From: an uncultured Erysipelotrichaceae bacterium
GTDB taxonomy: Bacteria > Bacillota_I > Bacilli_A > Erysipelotrichales > Coprobacillaceae
Reading direction: 5' to 3'
Assembly: GCA_945981915.1 (NCBI GenBank)
Contig: CAMFRJ010000040.1
Span: 1-7,881 of the forward strand
DNA length: 7,881 nt
Positions 5,391-7,881 of the stretch are shown piece by piece (position 1 is the stretch's first letter; each line of letters starts with the position of its first letter). The notes under the pieces are model-generated. The model searched no databases. It was not told the DNA's origin and was given only the letters and a program-made list of their open reading frames with translations. A program made the translations under genes and the position numbers.

Positions 5391-5783
5391 ATGCAAATTA
5401 AAGTCAATAAAGAAGTGAGAGATTACACTGAAAGTATCTTTCTAGGTTTAACAGCAAGACAATTTATATTTTCAGCAGTAGCTTGTATTGTGGCTATAGG
5501 AACATACTTTTTATGTGCTGATACGTTAGGAACAGAAACAACCAGCTGGATATGTATGCTTGGAGCTGCCCCTTTTGCAGCACTAGGATTTATTTCATTT
5601 CAACATATGAACGCTGAACAGATTGCAATAACTGCTTGGCGTTCTTTTTTACTGTCAAAAAGACATCTTATAGATAAACCATTTAATCTCTATCATGAGA
5701 TATTTCATGATTATTTTGAACAACAAAAAAAGGAGGCGTTAGGAAAACATGATAAAAAGCGTTTCAAGATTAAGAAAACTTAA
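5391..5783 (+). CDS. PrgI family protein (VirB3-like)
   Basis: 130 residues. The N-terminus has the family signature: the strand QIKVNKEVRDYTESIFLGLT (2-21) and then ARQ before the first membrane segment (about 25-43). A second membrane segment follows at about 53-70. The cytoplasmic tail has the typical MNAEQ (73-77) and KPFNLYHEI (96-104) pieces. It ends in a basic stretch (KHDKKRFKIKKT). PrgI-type proteins are small inner-membrane components equivalent to VirB3 and work directly with VirB4, whose gene follows here as usual. An in-frame TAA at 5385 makes ATG 5391 the only possible start, and it has a good SD. The last 35 nt overlap the virB4 gene. Confidence 0.9.
   Translation: MQIKVNKEVRDYTESIFLGLTARQFIFSAVACIVAIGTYFLCADTLGTETTSWICMLGAAPFAALGFISFQHMNAEQIAITAWRSFLLSKRHLIDKPFNLYHEIFHDYFEQQKKEALGKHDKKRFKIKKT
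5731..5736 (+). promoter_or_regulatory. Ribosome binding site of virB4 inside prgI
   Basis: AGGAGG is a strong SD but sits 12 nt before ATG 5749, longer than usual. A weaker AGGA at 5741-5744 is only 4 nt from it. An in-frame TAG at 5740-5742 excludes any earlier start. Confidence 0.5.
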
Positions 5784-7881
5784 TAGAGAAAAAGTAAAGG
5801 TTCCCCATTCTGTTCAGGATACTATACCTGTAGATACCATCTATAAAGATGGTATTTTTCGTATGGGAAACAAATATTCTAAAAGTTATCGTTTTGTCGA
5901 TATTAACTTTGCGATTGCTTCAAAAGAAGAAAGAACGAATTTATTACTAAAATATGGTGATCTGTTAAACAGTTTTGATTCATCAATGATGATAAAAATA
6001 ACAATCAACAATCGAAAAATAGATTTAAAACAATTTAAAAGGGATATTCTTATACCTTTAAAAGGAAATCATTATGATAAATACATTCAGGAATATAATG
6101 ATATGCTGCTTGATAAGTTAAAAGAATCAGATGACATAGTTCAGGAAAAGTATCTAACAATTACAGTATTTAAAAACAATATTGAAGAAGCACGTTCCTA
6201 CTTTTCAAGATTGAGTTCTGAAATCAATGCACATTTCAGTTCTCTTGGATCTGGATGTGTTGAATTAGACGCCAACGAACGATTGAAAATTCTTCATGAC
6301 TTCTATCGTGGAGATAAAGAAGAGATGATATTTAATATCAATGATTCAGCAAAAAAAGGACATTCTTTTAAGGATGCAATTTGCCCTCATTCTCCTCAAT
6401 ATGAACATAACTATTTTAAGTTTGATGAAAGATTTGGACGTGTACTGTATTTAAAGGAATACCCTCGCTATTTAGATGTCAATTTTGTATCAAAGCTATG
6501 TGATCTAAATAAAAATCTTATGTATTCATTTGACCTTGTCACAATACCAACCGATGAAGCAGTTAAAGAAATTGAAAAAAAGCTTCTACAAGTTAATACG
6601 AATATAACAAAATGGCAACAAAAACAAAATGAAAATAATAACTTTTCAGCAGTTATTCCTTATGATATGGAACAGCAGCGAGAAGAATGTCGAGAATTCC
6701 TTGAAGATTTAACAATTCGTGACCAGAGAATGATTCTAGGCAGTATGACGATAGTCCATTTAGCTGATGACAAAAAAGAGCTTGATAATGATACGGAAAT
6801 ATTAAAATCAATAGCTAGAGCATCAACTTGTGAACTGGATATTCTATACTTTTCGGAAAGACAGCTATTAGGATTGAATATGACATTGCCAATAGGAGTA
6901 AAACCTTTAAATATTGAAAGAACCCTATTAACGGAAAGTGCTGCTGCCTTTATGCCATTTAGAGCACAAGACATTAGAGATGTTGGTGGTATATGGTATG
7001 GTCAAAATGCAATTACAAATAACCCAATTCTTTGTAATAAGGAACTGCTACAAAATCCAAATGCCTTTGTACTAGGTGTACCAGGAAGCGGTAAGTCCTT
7101 TATTACCAAAGAAGAAATTGAGTTTATTATTATGAGAACTGATGATGATATATTGATTTGTGATCCTGAAGGTGAGTATAATCCTATCATTAAAGAATTT
7201 GGTGGTGAGGTTATTAACATTGCTGCCGGAAGTAAAGATCATATCAATGCAATGGACATGGAGGAAGGTTATGGGGATAGTGGTAATCCAGTTGGTGACA
7301 AGTCTCAATTTATCATGTCACTATTTGAACAGTTAGATATGAATCACAGCCGTATCACACCTATTGATAGAAGTATCATAGACAGATGTGTTTCTCTCGT
7401 TTATTCAGACAGCTTTCATAATCATAGTATCCCTACTCTCAAAACATTGCGTTTAAAACTGTTAGACCAACCTGAACCAGAAGCACGTTCTTTAGCATTA
7501 AAGCTTGAACTGTTTACTGATGGTTCATTAGATGCTTTCGCCTATGAAACAAATGTAGATGTCTCAAACAGAATTATTTCCTACAATATCTTTAACCTGG
7601 GAAAACAGTTAAAAACAATGGGATTACTTGTTATTACTGATGCCATGATCAATCGTGTAAATTCTAACTGGAAAAAAGGAAAAAGAACCCATGTATTTAT
7701 TGATGAGATCCATGTCATCTTTGAAAATGAAGAGAGTGCAACATTCTTCAGTTCAGCATGGAGACAGTTCAGAAAACGTGATGCCTACCCTACTGGAATT
7801 ACACAAAATGTGAAATATCTATTATCCAGCCAACAGGGAACATCAATGCTTTCAAACAGTGAATTTATTGTGATGCTGAAC
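5749..7881 (+). CDS. VirB4-family conjugation ATPase (3' end outside window)
   Basis: Open from ATG 5749 to the last base: 711 codons, no stop. Family members are about 800 residues, so perhaps the last tenth is missing. The N-terminal half (about 1-420) is the VirB4/CagE-TrbE-like domain. The ATPase half has Walker A GVPGSGKS (443-450), the segment ILICDPEGEYNPII, Walker B HVFIDEIH (648-655, acidic pair D652-E653) and the late motifs GITQNVKYLL and MLSNSEFIVMLN at the window edge. In the family this membrane-associated ATPase energises channel assembly and DNA transfer and binds the VirB3-like PrgI. The TAG at 5740 fixes the start. The 35-nt overlap with prgI points to translational coupling. 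A terminator-like hairpin lies over codons 28-37. All visible ATPase motifs are intact. Confidence 0.95.
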   Translation, partial: MIKSVSRLRKLNREKVKVPHSVQDTIPVDTIYKDGIFRMGNKYSKSYRFVDINFAIASKEERTNLLLKYGDLLNSFDSSMMIKITINNRKIDLKQFKRDILIPLKGNHYDKYIQEYNDMLLDKLKESDDIVQEKYLTITVFKNNIEEARSYFSRLSSEINAHFSSLGSGCVELDANERLKILHDFYRGDKEEMIFNINDSAKKGHSFKDAICPHSPQYEHNYFKFDERFGRVLYLKEYPRYLDVNFVSKLCDLNKNLMYSFDLVTIPTDEAVKEIEKKLLQVNTNITKWQQKQNENNNFSAVIPYDMEQQREECREFLEDLTIRDQRMILGSMTIVHLADDKKELDNDTEILKSIARASTCELDILYFSERQLLGLNMTLPIGVKPLNIERTLLTESAAAFMPFRAQDIRDVGGIWYGQNAITNNPILCNKELLQNPNAFVLGVPGSGKSFITKEEIEFIIMRTDDDILICDPEGEYNPIIKEFGGEVINIAAGSKDHINAMDMEEGYGDSGNPVGDKSQFIMSLFEQLDMNHSRITPIDRSIIDRCVSLVYSDSFHNHSIPTLKTLRLKLLDQPEPEARSLALKLELFTDGSLDAFAYETNVDVSNRIISYNIFNLGKQLKTMGLLVITDAMINRVNSNWKKGKRTHVFIDEIHVIFENEESATFFSSAWRQFRKRDAYPTGITQNVKYLLSSQQGTSMLSNSEFIVMLN
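5832..5859 (+). terminator. Terminator-like hairpin near the start of virB4
   Basis: ATACCATCT (5834-5842) pairs perfectly with AGATGGTAT (5847-5855) around a 4-nt ATAA loop. G5833-T5856 (wobble) and A5832-T5857 extend the stem. The right arm runs into five T (5855-5859). It covers codons 28-37 (about VDTIYKDGIF). The shape is that of a weak AT-rich intrinsic terminator or attenuator, within translated sequence. Function is unproven. Confidence 0.3.

Noticed and set aside
5692..5715. ATCATGA / TCATGAT hairpin followed by TATTTT in prgI
   Set aside because: Only 7 bp, AT-rich, with an interrupted T-run; weaker than the two terminator-like sites reported.
1..7881. CRISPR array, tRNA, rRNA, IS element, oriT or attachment site
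   Set aside because: Coding sequence fills almost the whole window; no regular direct repeats, cloverleaf, transposase or terminal repeats were seen.

Overview
The window is a stretch of the conjugation module of an integrative conjugative element of the Tn1549/CTn type found in Firmicutes. All genes lie on the + strand, packed head to tail. The DNA is AT-rich (about one third G+C by eye), starts are preceded by AGGAGG-like ribosome binding sites, and the proteins are Lys/Asn/Ile-rich. This suggests a low-GC, probably gut-dwelling Firmicute (Erysipelotrichia or Clostridia). The host cannot be named from the sequence alone.

Layout: (1) 1-507, the C-terminal part of a relaxase whose nuclease domain lies upstream of the window; (2) 510-1268, a PcfB/DUF3801 substrate-adaptor protein; (3) 1268-2200, an ArdC-like ssDNA-binding protein whose C-terminal zincin-like domain has lost its HExxH histidines; (4) 2210-2401, a 63-residue protein of unknown function; (5) 2388-4181, a VirD4/TraG-type coupling ATPase; (6) 4174-4485, a small signal-peptide-bearing membrane protein shaped like a VirB2/TrbC pilin (Maff2-like); (7) 4508-5338, a VirB6/TrbL-like channel protein starting at TTG; (8) 5391-5783, a PrgI-family (VirB3-like) protein; (9) 5749 to the window end, a VirB4 ATPase lacking its last part. 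The gene-free gaps are 2, 9, 22 and 52 nt, so there is no room for RNA genes or other cargo. I found no convincing promoter, so transcription probably enters from upstream.

How it works together (family knowledge plus inference): the relaxase nicks the element at oriT (outside the window) and stays bound to the strand. PcfB helps present that complex to the VirD4-like coupling protein. VirD4 passes it to the membrane channel built from the VirB2-, VirB6- and PrgI/VirB3-like proteins, powered by VirB4. The ArdC-like protein may bind or protect incoming single strands.

The gene content is conventional for this element class. The less ordinary signals are RNA-level structures inside coding sequence: two terminator-like hairpins (in the relaxase and virB4 genes), a 14-nt exact complement of the 16S rRNA 3' end inside the relaxase gene, and two adjacent hairpins near the start of the virB6-like gene, one of which masks a Shine-Dalgarno-like run. 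The protein-level oddity is the degenerate metalloprotease site in the ArdC-like protein. I did not see a clearly new biological system.
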